From NCBI RefSeq assembly GCF_003383095.1, contig NZ_PSYW01000001.1:1426001-1490000 (forward strand): DNA of 64,000 bases, given 5' to 3'. Both the position numbers and the translations under genes were made by a program. Origin of the DNA: Haloferax sp. Atlit-12N (GTDB lineage: Archaea; Halobacteriota; Halobacteria; Halobacteriales; Haloferacaceae). Below the pieces are notes generated by a model. It was not told the DNA's origin. It did not search any database and saw only the letters and a program-made list of their open reading frames with translations. Positions 8,906 through 18,406 of the stretch are shown piece after piece (position 1 is the stretch's first letter; every line of letters begins with the position of its first letter).

Positions 8906-10282
8906 ATGAGTGCGACCCCTCCCGGACCGAAGGGCCTCCCGTTGTTCGGCGCGAGCAGACAGTACGCCCGCGACCCGTTTACGTTCCTGACGGCCGTCGC
9001 GGACGCCTACGGCGACGTGGTCCACTTCGACCTCGGCCCGCTCGACACCTACATGCTCACGAATCCGGCGGATATCGAGACGGTGCTCGTGAGCGAGGCG
9101 TCGAAGTTCAGAAAGCCGCAGTTCCAAGACCGCGCCATCGGCGACCTGCTGGGCGACGGCCTGCTGATGAGCGAGGGCGCGACGTGGAAGAAACAGCGCC
9201 AACTCGCCCAGCCGGCGTTCGACGTGCGGCGCATCTCGACGATGGCCGGCATGATGACCGACCGGACGGAGTCGATGCTGTCGTCGTGGGGCGACGGCGA
9301 CGTGGTCGACGTGCAACTGGAGATGGCGCGGCTGACCGTCGAGATAATCGTCGACGCCATGTTCGGCACCGACCTCGACGACGAGCGTATCCGGCGGGTA
9401 CAGGAGAACCTCGAACCGCTCGGGGCACGGTTCGAACCCGACCCGTTTCGGTTCCTGACGCCCGACTGGGCCCCGACGCGGGAGAACCGCCAGTACAAGG
9501 AGGCGCTGTCCGAACTCGAATCGCTCGTCTGGGACATCGTCGAGGAGCGCCGCAGGACCGAGTACGGCGAGACGCCGGCGTCGTCGGTGCCGGCCGAGGC
9601 GACGGGTGACGACCGACCGATGGACCTGCTTTCGATTCTGCTCCGCGCCTACGACGAGGGCGAGCAGACGGAGAAGAACCTCCGCGACGAGCTGATGACG
9701 ATGCTCCTCGCGGGCCACGACACGACGGCGCTGACGCTGACGTACGCGTGGTATCTGCTCTCGCAACACCCCGAGGCGGAGGCGAAGCTCCACCGCGAAC
9801 TGGACGAGGTGCTCGGCGGGCGGACGCCGACGTTCGAAGACGTGCGAGAACTGGAGTACACCGAGCGCGTGCTGAACGAGGCGATGCGGCTGTACCCGCC
9901 GGTGTACGTCATGTTCCGCGAGCCGAAGGTGGACGTTCGTCTCGGCGGCTACCGCGTCCCGGAGGGGTCAGCCATCATGCTCCCGCAGTGGGTCGTCCAC
10001 CGGTCGGAGCGCTGGTGGGACGACCCGCTTTCGTTCGACCCGGACCGCTGGGCACCCGAACGGGCCGGCGACCGCCCGCGCTTCGCGTACTTCCCGTTCG
10101 GCGGGGGGCCGCGCCACTGTATCGGCAAGCACCTCTCGCTCCTCGAAGGCCGACTCATCCTCGGCACCGTCGCCCAGCAGTACGAACTCGACTACGTCCG
10201 CGACGAGCCGTTCTCGCTTCGCGGGTCGCTGACGATGCACCCCGAAGAGCCGATGGGGATGCGGCTCCGGGCGCGCGACTGA
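8906..10282 (+). CDS. Cytochrome P450 (CYP174-like)
   Basis: Heme monooxygenase of 458 residues. The I-helix oxygen-activation motif AGHDTTALTL is near 269, the K-helix ExxR is in LNEAMRLYPP near 325, and the heme loop FPFGGGPRHCIGKHLS has the axial cysteine near 405. There is no N-terminal membrane anchor, so it is a soluble type. A GTG immediately precedes the ATG at 8906; I prefer the ATG because the TATA-like CAATTCTTACC (8874-8884) is 22-32 nt upstream. Substrate unknown. No reductase gene is adjacent, but a three-cysteine ferredoxin at 30972-31217 is a candidate electron donor. A second P450 begins at the far end of the window. Confidence 0.93.
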   Translation: MSATPPGPKGLPLFGASRQYARDPFTFLTAVADAYGDVVHFDLGPLDTYMLTNPADIETVLVSEASKFRKPQFQDRAIGDLLGDGLLMSEGATWKKQRQLAQPAFDVRRISTMAGMMTDRTESMLSSWGDGDVVDVQLEMARLTVEIIVDAMFGTDLDDERIRRVQENLEPLGARFEPDPFRFLTPDWAPTRENRQYKEALSELESLVWDIVEERRRTEYGETPASSVPAEATGDDRPMDLLSILLRAYDEGEQTEKNLRDELMTMLLAGHDTTALTLTYAWYLLSQHPEAEAKLHRELDEVLGGRTPTFEDVRELEYTERVLNEAMRLYPPVYVMFREPKVDVRLGGYRVPEGSAIMLPQWVVHRSERWWDDPLSFDPDRWAPERAGDRPRFAYFPFGGGPRHCIGKHLSLLEGRLILGTVAQQYELDYVRDEPFSLRGSLTMHPEEPMGMRLRARD

Positions 10283-10362
10283 CGGGACGGGGCGAGACGG
10301 GACGGGGCGGCACACCGAGGGTCGTCGCTCCGCCGACGGTGACGGCGGTCGAATCCCCGCCG

Positions 10363-10860
10363 TCAAGCCGGAAGCGAAATCGAGGCCGCGGTCTCGCGGA
10401 ACGACGAGTCGTAGATGTCGAGCTGCGAGACGGTCCACTCGACGGGCTCGATGGACTGGCTCGCGACCGCGCGGGCGTCGGCGAGACTGCCGCCGCGGGC
10501 GAGCGTGACGTGCGGGACGTACTCGTCGCCCTCCAGTCCGTCGACAGCGCCGAACTCGTCGGTGAGCGCGCGGTGCAGGTCGGCGAGGCCGGGGCTCTCG
10601 ACAGCGAGATAGACGACCGGGGCGGCTCCGCGCGGCGGCGACTCGAAGAACCGGATGTCGGTCACGCGGGCTTCGAACGCCGGCTGACCGGCGAGCGCGC
10701 GCCGCAACTGTTCGTGCAAGCGGTCGAACTCGGTTTCTTCGAACCGCTTGCAGACGAGCGTGTGTCGGTCGCGAACCCGGTCGAACGGGGCGAGGTACGG
10801 AAACAGGTCGGACGCGAGGCGGGCGACCCGCCCCGGAACCGGGACGTTCAGACTGTACAC
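10363..10860 (-). CDS. 2H phosphoesterase / 2'-5' RNA ligase-like protein
   Basis: A 165-residue protein of the LigT/YjcG superfamily, which acts on 2'-5' or cyclic phosphodiester bonds in RNA or nucleotides. The second catalytic histidine motif is clear as YVPHVTLARG near the C-terminus. The first appears as DRHTLVCKRF near residue 32, where the usual H-x-T/S-x order is altered (His is followed directly by Thr), as in YjcG-like members. No neighbour suggests a substrate. It is convergent with the P450 gene and separated from it by 80 nt with no other gene. Confidence 0.75.
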   Translation of the reverse strand: MYSLNVPVPGRVARLASDLFPYLAPFDRVRDRHTLVCKRFEETEFDRLHEQLRRALAGQPAFEARVTDIRFFESPPRGAAPVVYLAVESPGLADLHRALTDEFGAVDGLEGDEYVPHVTLARGGSLADARAVASQSIEPVEWTVSQLDIYDSSFRETAASISLPA

Positions 10861-10917
10861 GCCCGTGAGTCACGCGAGAGACACAAAGGCGTATCGTCGC
10901 GGGGGAGAATCAGCGTC

Positions 10918-11112
10918 TCAGATTCGGTCGAGCAGCCAGAGGACGATGAGCGCCGCGACGACGAGTCCCAGAATCGGCTGGAGCGGGCCGAGCAACGCGC
11001 CGAACAGCCCGAGCACCTCGCCGATAATTTCGAGGACGAGCCAGACGAGGACGAGCAGGAGGATGATTTTCAGCAGGTCCTCCACGTCGATTCGGCCGCG
11101 GTTGGTTCTCAT
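10918..11112 (-). CDS. Small haloarchaeal membrane protein
   Basis: A 64-residue protein starting MRTNRGRIDVEDLLKI, followed by two hydrophobic helices, the first ILLLVLVWLVLEIIGEVLGLF and the second ILGLVVAALIVLWLLD, and ending at DRI. The ATG at 11112 was chosen over an upstream GTG/ATG because an AACTATTTGTC element lies about 25-35 nt upstream on the minus strand. Function unknown. The gene is divergent from the band-7 gene, with the two promoters close together in a 92-nt space. Confidence 0.7.
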   Translation of the reverse strand: MRTNRGRIDVEDLLKIILLLVLVWLVLEIIGEVLGLFGALLGPLQPILGLVVAALIVLWLLDRI

Positions 11113-11204
11113 ATCGGGCGGTGGGGCGTTCGCGGACAAATAGTTGGTGGCCGGGTGGCCGAGTAGCCGGCTAGCTTTATTTCGCCTCGGTGTCACTCTC
11201 CACC

Positions 11205-12407
11205 ATGGACAGCCTGTTCTACCAACTCGGGAAGCTCTCGGCGTCCTCGTCGGATTCGTCGTCGAGCGCGGGGCGGGTCGACAGCGAGCCCGGCCGAATC
11301 CCGCGTTGGCTCGGTCCCCTCGCGGTCGCGGTGGTCGTCTTCGGCATCGCCGTCGTCGTCTTCCCCGTCACGCCGCTGACGCTCGCGGGCTACGTCGTCC
11401 TCGCGCTCGCCGTCGCCGCGGTGTACGACGCGGTCGAAATCGTGCAGGCGTACGAAAAGCGGACGCTGACGGTGTTCGGCGACTACAAGGGTATCCTCGA
11501 ACCGGGGCTGAACGTCGTCCCGCCGTTCGTCTCGAAGACCTACCGCTTCGACATGCGAACCCAGACGCTCGACGTGCCCTCCCAAGAGGCCATCACGGAG
11601 GACAACTCACCCGTCACGGCCGACGCCGTCGTCTACATCCGCGTGATGGACCCCGAACGCGCCTTCCTGCAGGTCGACAACTACCGCCGGGCCGTCTCGC
11701 TGCTCGCACAGACGACGCTGCGGGCCGCGCTCGGCGACATGGAACTCGACGACACGCTGGCCCGCCGGGACCACATCAACGCGCGCATCCGCCGGGAACT
11801 CGACGAACCGACAGACGAGTGGGGCGTCCGCGTCGAGTCCGTCGAGGTCCGCGAGGTCAAGCCCTCGAAGGACGTCGAGAACGCGATGGAACAGCAGACC
11901 TCCGCCGAGCGCCGCCGCCGCGCCATGATTCTCGAAGCGCAGGGTGAGCGCCGCTCCGCCGTCGAGAAGGCGCAGGGTGACAAGCAGTCGAACATCATCC
12001 GCGCGCAGGGCGAAAAGCAGTCGCAGATTCTCGAAGCGCAGGGTGACGCCATCTCGACGGTTCTGCGGGCCCGCGCGGCGGAGTCGATGGGCGAGCGCGC
12101 CATCATCGACAAGGGCATGGAGACGCTGGGGAACATCGGTACCTCGCCGTCGACGACGTACGTCCTGCCGCAGGAACTCACGTCGCTTCTCGGTCGCTAC
12201 GGGAAGGGGCTGTCCGGGTCCGATATACAGCAGGCCGCGGGCCTCGAAAGCAAGGCGTTCGACGAGGAGACCCGCGAACTCCTCGGCCTCGACGACATCG
12301 GCGAGATACTCGGCGAGTTGGACGGCGTCGAGACGGCCGACATCTCCGCGGACGCGGTCGACATCGAAATCGAAGACGGCGGCGTCGAGGCTGAGCGGGT
12401 CGAGTGA
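11205..12407 (+). CDS. SPFH/band-7 (stomatin-prohibitin) membrane protein
   Basis: A 400-residue protein with a Ser-rich head (SSSDSSSSAG), two closely spaced membrane segments (about residues 35-75), then the SPFH domain beginning VEIVQAYEKRTLTVFGDYKG and a long helical C-terminal part. The coiled-coil region repeats the unit EAQGE/KAQGD four to five times (ILEAQGERRSAVEKAQGD and onward), as in stomatins. Such proteins organise membrane domains and often regulate proteases; here no NfeD partner is adjacent. The ATG at 11205 is favoured by GCTTTATTTCG at 11174-11184. Confidence 0.9.
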   Translation: MDSLFYQLGKLSASSSDSSSSAGRVDSEPGRIPRWLGPLAVAVVVFGIAVVVFPVTPLTLAGYVVLALAVAAVYDAVEIVQAYEKRTLTVFGDYKGILEPGLNVVPPFVSKTYRFDMRTQTLDVPSQEAITEDNSPVTADAVVYIRVMDPERAFLQVDNYRRAVSLLAQTTLRAALGDMELDDTLARRDHINARIRRELDEPTDEWGVRVESVEVREVKPSKDVENAMEQQTSAERRRRAMILEAQGERRSAVEKAQGDKQSNIIRAQGEKQSQILEAQGDAISTVLRARAAESMGERAIIDKGMETLGNIGTSPSTTYVLPQELTSLLGRYGKGLSGSDIQQAAGLESKAFDEETRELLGLDDIGEILGELDGVETADISADAVDIEIEDGGVEAERVE

Positions 12408-12859
12408 GCGAAAAATCAGATACGCGAAGCAGTCGCGATTCCACCGACGCGCGAGGGGCCGGTGCAGCGTCGTGTCCGGTCTGCGGGGCGACCGGCGCGA
12501 GCCCCGTCGTCCGGCCGTCGCGGTTCGGCGAGGCGCGAGGCGGACCTGAGACGGGAGGCCGCTCGGTACGTCGGCTTCGGGGTCGCGACTGATTCCCCGT
12601 CGTCGTCCAGTCGAACGAGGGTCGGAACCCTCGGGAACGTTTCCCCGAACACGGGCGAGAGACGGGCGTCGGCGTCCCACCACCGGTCTGCGGTTCACGC
12701 AGACACTATTCGGTACGTAATAAACACTATTAATTGTCTAGGTTGTTGAAACGTGCGGTGCGTTTGCCGACCAATCGACAACCCGAGCGATTAATCACCT
12801 TTATTTCTATCTTTCGCGATGTAGAATAATTTAACCACGTCCGACACCGACCGTGTGGT
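12408..12859. other. 450-nt spacer with weak coding traces and a promoter
   Basis: The first 250 nt are GC-rich. They could encode a 62-residue product from a GTG at 12404 that overlaps the band-7 stop and has one CPVCG knuckle; haloarchaeal micro-zinc-finger proteins usually have two. The other strand (12416-12652) has a stretch with coding-like third positions but no good start. Neither is convincing, and a decayed gene is possible. The last 150 nt are AT-rich and hold the promoter of the thioesterase gene, AATAATTTAACC at 12825-12836. Confidence 0.4.
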
Positions 12860-13354
12860 ATGCAACAGCAGTCGTCGGTCGGCACGCGGTCGCTGTCGGC
12901 GTCCCGCGCCGAGATGAGCGAGATTTTGATGCCCAACGACACGAACAACCTCGGACGCGCTCTCGGGGGGCGGATTTTAGAGTGGATGGACGTCTGCGGG
13001 GCCATCGCCGGGCGGCGCTTCGCCGAGCGGCAGGTGGTCACGGCGTCGATGGACCACGTGGACTTTCTCGCGCCCATCGACGTGGGCGACGTGGTGACCG
13101 TCGAGGCGTACGTCTTCGACACCGGTCGCACCAGTATGGACATCAAGGTCGACGTGACCGCCGAGCGACCGAGCGAGGGCGACCGCCGCGAGACCATCAC
13201 CTCCTTTTTCACCTTCGTCGCGCTCGACGACGACGAGAAGCCGAGTCCGGTCCCCGACCTCGTCTGCGACTCCCAAGAAGAGCGCGAACTGCGCGACGCG
13301 GCGCTCCAGAAGCGCCGCGAGCACCGCGCCGCGCTGGCAGAAGAGTTCGAGTAA
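12860..13354 (+). CDS. Acyl-CoA thioesterase, hotdog fold (YciA-like)
   Basis: A 164-residue hotdog-fold hydrolase expected to cleave acyl-CoA thioesters. Typical marks are LMPNDTNNLGRALGGRILEWMD near the N-terminus, where Asn/Asp in NDTNNLGR line the active site, and ASMDHVDFLAPIDVGDVV. The C-terminal 25 residues are charged and helical (SQEERELRDAALQKRREHRA). The TATA element is 24-35 nt before the ATG, so the message is leaderless. Confidence 0.88.
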   Translation: MQQQSSVGTRSLSASRAEMSEILMPNDTNNLGRALGGRILEWMDVCGAIAGRRFAERQVVTASMDHVDFLAPIDVGDVVTVEAYVFDTGRTSMDIKVDVTAERPSEGDRRETITSFFTFVALDDDEKPSPVPDLVCDSQEERELRDAALQKRREHRAALAEEFE

Positions 13355-13357
13355 CGC

Positions 13358-13381
13358 GGACCGCGAGCGGGTCGCGGGTCC
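13358..13381. terminator. Bidirectional hairpin between convergent genes
   Basis: GGACC-GCGA, a 5-nt loop, then TCGC-G-GGTCC form a 9-bp stem with a single bulged G. It fills the space between the thioesterase stop and the uspA stop, so it could end both transcripts. Confidence 0.5.
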
Positions 13382-13822
13382 TTATTCTTCGTCCGCCGCG
13401 CGGACGGTCAACACCGGCGCGTCCGACTGCCGGACGACGCGCTCCGTGACGGAGCCGACGAGGTAGTGGTCGAGGCCGGTTCGGCCGTGGGTCGCCATCA
13501 CGACGAGGTCGACCTCGGCGTCGGCGGCGTAGTCGACGATAGTCGAGTGAGGCACGCCCTCCTCGACGATGCGTTCGGTCTCGACGCTGTCTGGGAGCGC
13601 CTCGACCGCGGCGTCGGCGGCCGACTCCGCGCGGTCGAGTTCGGACTTCTCCCACACGTCCGGCGCGATGCCGGCCGAGGGCGACTCGAAGCGGTTGCGC
13701 GAGTCGGCCACGGACAGCACGTGGACCGTCGCGCCGTACGTTTCGGCGAGGGTCGCCGCGTGTTCGATTGTCGCGTCGGTCGCGTCGCTACCATCGGTCG
13801 GAAGCAGGATGTGGTCGTACAT
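13382..13822 (-). CDS. Universal stress protein (UspA family)
   Basis: A 146-residue single-domain protein starting MYDHILLPTDGSDAT. The ATP-binding signature G-x2-G-x9-G-S is present in MATHGRTGLDHYLVGSVTERV, so it belongs to the nucleotide-binding subgroup. Likely a dimeric stress or signalling protein. It lies downstream of the TauE permease gene on the same strand, 63 nt away. Haloarchaea often pair UspA with transporters, so co-transcription is plausible. Confidence 0.93.
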   Translation of the reverse strand: MYDHILLPTDGSDATDATIEHAATLAETYGATVHVLSVADSRNRFESPSAGIAPDVWEKSELDRAESAADAAVEALPDSVETERIVEEGVPHSTIVDYAADAEVDLVVMATHGRTGLDHYLVGSVTERVVRQSDAPVLTVRAADEE

Positions 13823-13885
13823 GGGTGAGGGTTCAGAATCGAGGACTGTGAAAGTGGTGCCGGTAAAAACGGTTCGAGTGGGTCG

Positions 13886-14971
13886 TTAGATGCCCAGCGC
13901 CATCAGGAACAGCGCGAGCGAGATGACCGCGAAGAGGACGCCGACGAAGTTCTTGATGACGTCAGTCTCCAGCGCGTTCGACACGTAGGGCGCGATTTGG
14001 CCGCCGAGAACCGTCGCGGGGACGGTGAACACGACCATGTTCCACGGCGTCGTGGCGAGACTCAGCGAGTGACCGCCGACGATGCCGCCGCCGAAGACGT
14101 GGACGAGCGACGCCAGGATGGCGGTCAGCGCGACCACGATGTGGTTCGTACCGATGGCGACGCGGACGGGGACTTTCGTGCCGAGCATCGAGATGATACC
14201 GAGTTCGCCGACGCCGAAGCCGGCGAGTCCCTGGAACATCCCGCCGACGCTGTAGTTGGCGAAGCGGCGCAGGTAGCCGCCGCGGGTGTACGTGTAGTCG
14301 TCGCCCTCGCGGTCGACGCGGGTGACGGTCCCGTCGTCGGCCGTGTGGACGCCCGCGGGACCGAGCTTACCGGGGTCGTTGGGGAGGTCCGTGGAGACGG
14401 TGCCGCCGTCGGTGGCCGCGGTGTGGTCGGAGTCCGACGAGCCGGGTTCGTCGTGGCCGAGGTCGGCGTTGAACAGCAGGTACGACGCGGCGAGCAGCGC
14501 GATGCCGAGCAGCGCGTGGAACACCACGTCGGGGATGACGAACGACAGGAGCGCGCCGCCGACGACGAACGGAATCGACCCGCCGACGAGCGTCAACGCC
14601 AGTCGCCGGTCGACGAGACCGTACTGGATGAAGGCGACGGCCGAACTGGAGAGACCGAACGCCTCGCTGATGAGGCCCACCTTGACCAGCGTCGACGAGT
14701 CGAGCGGGTGCGCGAAGATGGGGAAGATGAAGATGAGGAACGGGACGAAGAGCGCCGACCCGCTGATGCCGACCGTGTTCACGATGGTCGCGCCGGTGAG
14801 GAACACCGGGAACAGCCACCAGTACTGGAGCCAGTACTCCATGCCTGCACCCGACGGCGTCGGTGCCATGGTGAACACCGAGACGAGGAACAGCAGGGGA
14901 GCGATGAACACGAGGATGTGTTGGTACTTCAGGAACGACTTCTGAACGTGACTGAGAGACTGAGAGCTCAT
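13886..14971 (-). CDS. TauE/SafE (DUF81) family anion permease
   Basis: A 361-residue membrane protein with two sets of about four helices joined by a long acidic cytoplasmic loop (roughly residues 185-245, SSDSDHTAATDGGT...). Repeat halves begin TGATIVNTVGISGSALFVPF and FQGLAGFGVGELGIISMLG, matching the internal duplication of the family. These proteins export sulfite, sulfoacetate or related anions. Sulfurtransferase genes at 20.7-22.6 kb make sulfur chemistry plausible, but they are not adjacent. There is no close TATA box; a possible element (GACTTATTAGCC on the minus strand, about 15285-15296) would give a leader of nearly 300 nt that includes a 64-codon ORF. Confidence 0.88.
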   Translation of the reverse strand: MSSQSLSHVQKSFLKYQHILVFIAPLLFLVSVFTMAPTPSGAGMEYWLQYWWLFPVFLTGATIVNTVGISGSALFVPFLIFIFPIFAHPLDSSTLVKVGLISEAFGLSSSAVAFIQYGLVDRRLALTLVGGSIPFVVGGALLSFVIPDVVFHALLGIALLAASYLLFNADLGHDEPGSSDSDHTAATDGGTVSTDLPNDPGKLGPAGVHTADDGTVTRVDREGDDYTYTRGGYLRRFANYSVGGMFQGLAGFGVGELGIISMLGTKVPVRVAIGTNHIVVALTAILASLVHVFGGGIVGGHSLSLATTPWNMVVFTVPATVLGGQIAPYVSNALETDVIKNFVGVLFAVISLALFLMALGI

Positions 14972-14985
14972 GGTTCTCGTTGTTG

Positions 14986-15180
14986 TCAGTTCGCAGTAGC
15001 GTTCGCGTGCACTCGCGTGGAGTGACGCGTCGAAAACAGCCCGTTTGCCGAGTCATCAGCGGCACCGACCCGCGCGCGTTCACCGTCTCCCGAGGATGCG
15101 ACCGCGTCGCACACCGGGTGGACCGGCGTGCGGTGGTCGCCCGAACTGTCGAGCACGGAGTGCTCGAATCCGCGGACCAT
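14986..15180 (-). CDS. Possible small protein upstream of the TauE permease
   Basis: An uninterrupted 64-codon frame (MVRGFEHSVLDSSGDHRTPV...) that ends 14 nt before the permease ATG, with a moderately GC-rich third position. There is no recognisable domain and no membrane segment. Near its start the DNA has the perfect inverted repeat GAGCAC-GGA-GTGCTC. The rest of the 408-nt space (15181-15379) shows no gene, only the possible promoter near 15290. It may be a real small protein, a leader element or chance. Confidence 0.3.
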   Translation of the reverse strand: MVRGFEHSVLDSSGDHRTPVHPVCDAVASSGDGERARVGAADDSANGLFSTRHSTRVHANATAN

Positions 15181-15379
15181 TCAGGTAATGCCTCCGTTAG
15201 GGTAGGCGTGGTGAACGGTGTGGGTTGCAGGCTCGTCCGCCGAGGTGCGGATCACGGTGGAACGGGCATAGCGAGGTCGGGCTAATAAGTCTTGATGTCG
15301 CCCCGGCATTTTGGGTACAGTCCACACACCGACGCGCGTCGAAAAACCAGTAACATGTGTTTCTATCCAAAATCTGTGT

Positions 15380-15799
15380 TCACTCGTTGAGTTCGAACGC
15401 CCGTCTGACAAGCGCCCGTTCGGTCTCGTAAGTGAGCCGTTCGAGGGCCTCAACCGGGGTGACCCACTGGTGCGCGTCGACTTCGCCGTCGGGTTCGAAC
15501 GGGCGCTCGTCGGTGACGTGCATGTGCCAGACGAACACGCCCTTCGGCCCGCTCGACGTGCCTGCGTCGTCCGGGACGCGGTACTCGTAGCGCCCGGCGA
15601 ACCGGCCGCAATCGACCGCACAGCGCGTCTCCTCGCGGACCTCTCTGACGGCGGTCTCGACCAGCGTCTCGCCGGGTTCGAGTTTCCCCTTCGGGAGCGA
15701 CCAGTCGTCGTAGTGCGGCCGGTGGACGAGACAGAGTCGGCCGTCGTCGCGGCGGAGGAGGCCGCCGGCCGCGAACGTCAGGGTTGGCGGTTGAGACAC
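15380..15799 (-). CDS. Nudix hydrolase
   Basis: A 139-residue protein with a complete Nudix box, [20 protein letters not shown] (G-x5-E-x7-R-E-V-x-E-E), preceded by WSLPKGK as in diadenosine/ADP-ribose type hydrolases. It would hydrolyse a nucleoside diphosphate linked to another group; the substrate is not evident. Its GTG start is only 6 nt after the uvrB stop, so it is probably translated from the same message and may serve nucleotide-pool cleaning alongside repair. Confidence 0.9.
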   Translation of the reverse strand: MSQPPTLTFAAGGLLRRDDGRLCLVHRPHYDDWSLPKGKLEPGETLVETAVREVREETRCAVDCGRFAGRYEYRVPDDAGTSSGPKGVFVWHMHVTDERPFEPDGEVDAHQWVTPVEALERLTYETERALVRRAFELNE

Positions 15800-15805
15800 G
15801 GCCGG

Positions 15806-17908
15806 TCAGAACTCGTCCGGCGGCGTCAGACCGTCGTCGCCCTCGCCGTCGCCGTCGTGTTCGTCGGGGTACTCGGGCGCGACGCCGTCTTCGAGCGCGT
15901 CCACGTCGAACTCGCGGCGGAGGTTCTGGATGCGGTCGCGGATGTCGGCGGCGAGTTCGAACTCGAGGTTGTCGGCGGCCTCCTGCATCCGGTCTTCGAG
16001 GAAGGCTATCTGTTCGACCGCCTCGTCGGCGTCGGCGGGGGCGTCGCCGGAGACGCCGCGGGTGTCGGTCTTGCTCCCCGGCAGGTTCGTCTCGCCGACC
16101 TCCTTTTCGATGGTCGTCGGGGTGTAGCCGTGTTCCTCGTTGAACTCCTGTTGGATGCGGCGGCGGCGCTGGGTCTCGGAGATGGCGGCCTCCATCGCGT
16201 CCGTCATCTCGTCGGCGTAGAGCACGACCTCGCCGTTGACGTTGCGGGCGGCCCGGCCCATCGTCTGGACGAGCGTGGTCTCGGAGCGCAGGAAGCCCTG
16301 CTGGTCGGCGTCGAGGATGGCGACCAGCGAGACCTCGGGGATGTCGAGGCCCTCCCGGAGGAGGTTGATGCCGACGAGCACGTCGATGTCGCCGAGGCGG
16401 AGCGACCGGATGAGTTCGTGGCGTTCGAGCGTGTCGGTCTCGTCGTGCATGTAGGCCACGTCGACGCCGGCCTCTTCGAGGTACTCGGTGAGGTCCTCGG
16501 CCATCCGCTTCGTGAGCGTCGTGACGAGCACGCGCTCGTCGCGGTCGATGCGCTCGTCGATGCGGGCCATCAGGTCGTCGACCTGCCCGGTCGCCTCCGT
16601 CACCTCGACTTTCGGGTCCACGAGGTGGGTCGGCCGGACGATTTGTTCGACGATTTGGTCGGAGTGTTCGCGCTCGTAATCGCCGGGCGTCGCGGAGACG
16701 AAAAGCGCCTGTCCGACGGTCTCTTCGAACTCCTCGAAAGTGAGCGGGCGGTTGTCGTAGGCCGTCGGCAGGCGGAAGCCGTTCTCGACGAGCGAGTCCT
16801 TTCGGGACTTGTCGCCGGCGTACTGGCCCTTAATCTGCGGGAGCGTGACGTGTGACTCGTCGATGACCGTGAGGAAGTCGTCGGGGAAGTAGTCGAGGAG
16901 CGTGTAGGGTGCGTCGCCGGGTTCGCGGTCCGAGAGGTGGACCGAGTAGTTCTCGATGCCGGAGCAATGGCCCGTCTCGCGGAGCATCTCGATGTCGAAG
17001 GTGGTGCGCTCTTCGATGCGCTGGGCGGCCACGAGGTCACCCTGTCGCTGGAAGTGCTTCACCCGCTGTTCCATCAGCTCCTCGATTTCCGAGATTGCGC
17101 CTTCGAGCTGTTCTTCCGGGATGGAGTAGTGTTCCGCCGGGTGGACGAGCACGGCCGGTTCCGACGACTTGACCTCGCCCTCCAGCGGGTCGAGCTTCAG
17201 CATCCGGTCGATTTCGTCGCCCCAGAACTCGATGCGGACGGCGTAGCGGCCGTACATCGGGAACACCTCGACAGTGTCGCCGCGGACGCGGAACGTGCCC
17301 TGCCGGAAGTCCACGTCGTTGCGCTCGTAGTTGAGGTCGACGAGCGCGCCGAGCAGTTCGTCGCGGTCTATCTGCTGGCCGACCTCCAGTCGGAGGGACA
17401 TGTCGGTGTAGTTCTTCGGGTCGCCGAGGCCGTAGATAGCCGACACGGAGGCGACGACGATGACGTCGTCACGGGTGAGAAGTGACCGGGTCGCGGAGTG
17501 GCGGAGCCGGTCGATTTCCTCGTTTATCGACATGTCCTTGTCGATGTAGGTGTCGGTCTGTTCGATGTACGCCTCGGGCTGGTAGTAGTCGTAGTAGGAG
17601 ACGAAGTACTCGACCGCGTTGTCGGGGAACAGTCCCTTGAACTCCTCGTACAACTGGGCGGCGAGCGTCTTGTTGTGCGCGAGGACGAGCGTCGGCTTCT
17701 GAATCTCTTCGACCACCCACGAGACGGTGTTGGTCTTGCCGGAACCGGTGACACCGAGCAGGGTCTGCACGTCGGCCCCCTCGCGGAAGCCGCGGGCCAG
17801 CGCCTCGATTGCCTCGGGTTGGTCGCCCGCGGGGTCGAAGGGGGCGTCGACGCGGAATTCGCGGTCTGCGTCGGGTCTGTCGGCGGACAGGGGACCGGAC
17901 TCGCTCAT
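15806..17908 (-). CDS. uvrB: Excinuclease ABC subunit B
   Basis: Damage-verifying helicase-like subunit of bacterial-type nucleotide excision repair, 700 residues. Walker A GVTGSGKT is at 52-59, the beta-hairpin that probes the strand is in [15 protein letters not shown], motif III/IV stretches include [10 protein letters not shown], and motif VI is in [16 protein letters not shown]. The C-terminal UvrC-interacting helices occur as [20 protein letters not shown]. The ATG at 17908 was preferred to an upstream frame extension because the protein then begins [12 protein letters not shown] and reaches the core quickly. uvrC is in the same window, 37 kb away. Confidence 0.97.
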   Translation of the reverse strand: MSESGPLSADRPDADREFRVDAPFDPAGDQPEAIEALARGFREGADVQTLLGVTGSGKTNTVSWVVEEIQKPTLVLAHNKTLAAQLYEEFKGLFPDNAVEYFVSYYDYYQPEAYIEQTDTYIDKDMSINEEIDRLRHSATRSLLTRDDVIVVASVSAIYGLGDPKNYTDMSLRLEVGQQIDRDELLGALVDLNYERNDVDFRQGTFRVRGDTVEVFPMYGRYAVRIEFWGDEIDRMLKLDPLEGEVKSSEPAVLVHPAEHYSIPEEQLEGAISEIEELMEQRVKHFQRQGDLVAAQRIEERTTFDIEMLRETGHCSGIENYSVHLSDREPGDAPYTLLDYFPDDFLTVIDESHVTLPQIKGQYAGDKSRKDSLVENGFRLPTAYDNRPLTFEEFEETVGQALFVSATPGDYEREHSDQIVEQIVRPTHLVDPKVEVTEATGQVDDLMARIDERIDRDERVLVTTLTKRMAEDLTEYLEEAGVDVAYMHDETDTLERHELIRSLRLGDIDVLVGINLLREGLDIPEVSLVAILDADQQGFLRSETTLVQTMGRAARNVNGEVVLYADEMTDAMEAAISETQRRRRIQQEFNEEHGYTPTTIEKEVGETNLPGSKTDTRGVSGDAPADADEAVEQIAFLEDRMQEAADNLEFELAADIRDRIQNLRREFDVDALEDGVAPEYPDEHDGDGEGDDGLTPPDEF

Positions 17909-17996
17909 TGTCCGTCCTTGGGTCGCGGCGTACTTGAGCGAGGCGGTGCTTGTCGCCGGAGGAACGGTTTTGGGCCGGGGTGTCAAACTGTCCGCT

Positions 17997-18266
17997 ATGA
18001 GCCGAGACGAACTCGAACGCGCGAGCAACCTGCTCAAGGAAGCCGCCGAGGCGACCGAGGGCGACGTGCAGGAGCGACTCTACGAACAGTCCGACCAGCT
18101 CGCGAAGCTGGCGACGCGCGAGCAGGGACCGGACCACGGACGACTGGCCCGTCACATGACGGTGCTCCACGAACTCGCCGAGGACCTCGACGGCGACGTC
18201 GCCGAGACGGTCCGCGAGGCCCGAAGCGAGGTCCTCGAATACCGCAAGGGCGTCCCCGGCGTCTGA
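17997..18266 (+). CDS. Small helical haloarchaeal protein, unknown
   Basis: An 89-residue, all-helical, acidic protein ([20 protein letters not shown]...) with regular Leu/Ala spacing that suggests a helical hairpin. The ATG at 17997 is about 25 nt after CGGTTTTGG, consistent with a leaderless start. It is divergent from uvrB with an 88-nt shared spacer. I recognise no named domain. Confidence 0.75.
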   Translation: MSRDELERASNLLKEAAEATEGDVQERLYEQSDQLAKLATREQGPDHGRLARHMTVLHELAEDLDGDVAETVREARSEVLEYRKGVPGV

Positions 18267-18279
18267 CTACCGTCTGACA

Positions 18280-18303
18280 AACCCCCTCGTTTCTACTGGA
18301 ACT
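18280..18303 (+). promoter_or_regulatory. Isolated origin-recognition-box-like site
   Basis: ACCCCCTCGTTTCTACTGGA lies between the ends of two convergent genes. It matches the oriC boxes at the ACCCC, GTTTC and TGGA blocks with the same spacing. About 28 kb from oriC. Confidence 0.55.
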
Positions 18304-18406
18304 CTCCCGTTACGCCGCGCGTCGGCGCTGTCGGCACTCGGGGAACGGAGGCTCAGATTTTACGTCGAGTGGGTCGCTCCGTGACCCCGAGTGTGAGGAA
18401 AGTGAG

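Noticed and set aside
4865..9609. Very long open frames in other phases over argF, rad3 and P450 (up to about 1000 codons)
   Set aside because: High-GC coding DNA lacks stop codons in shadow frames. These products are Arg/Pro/Ala-rich with no domains, and the real genes cover the same bases.
17909..18037. 43-residue N-terminal extension of UvrB
   Set aside because: It overlaps the promoter and start of the divergent gene at 17997 and has no homology to UvrB.
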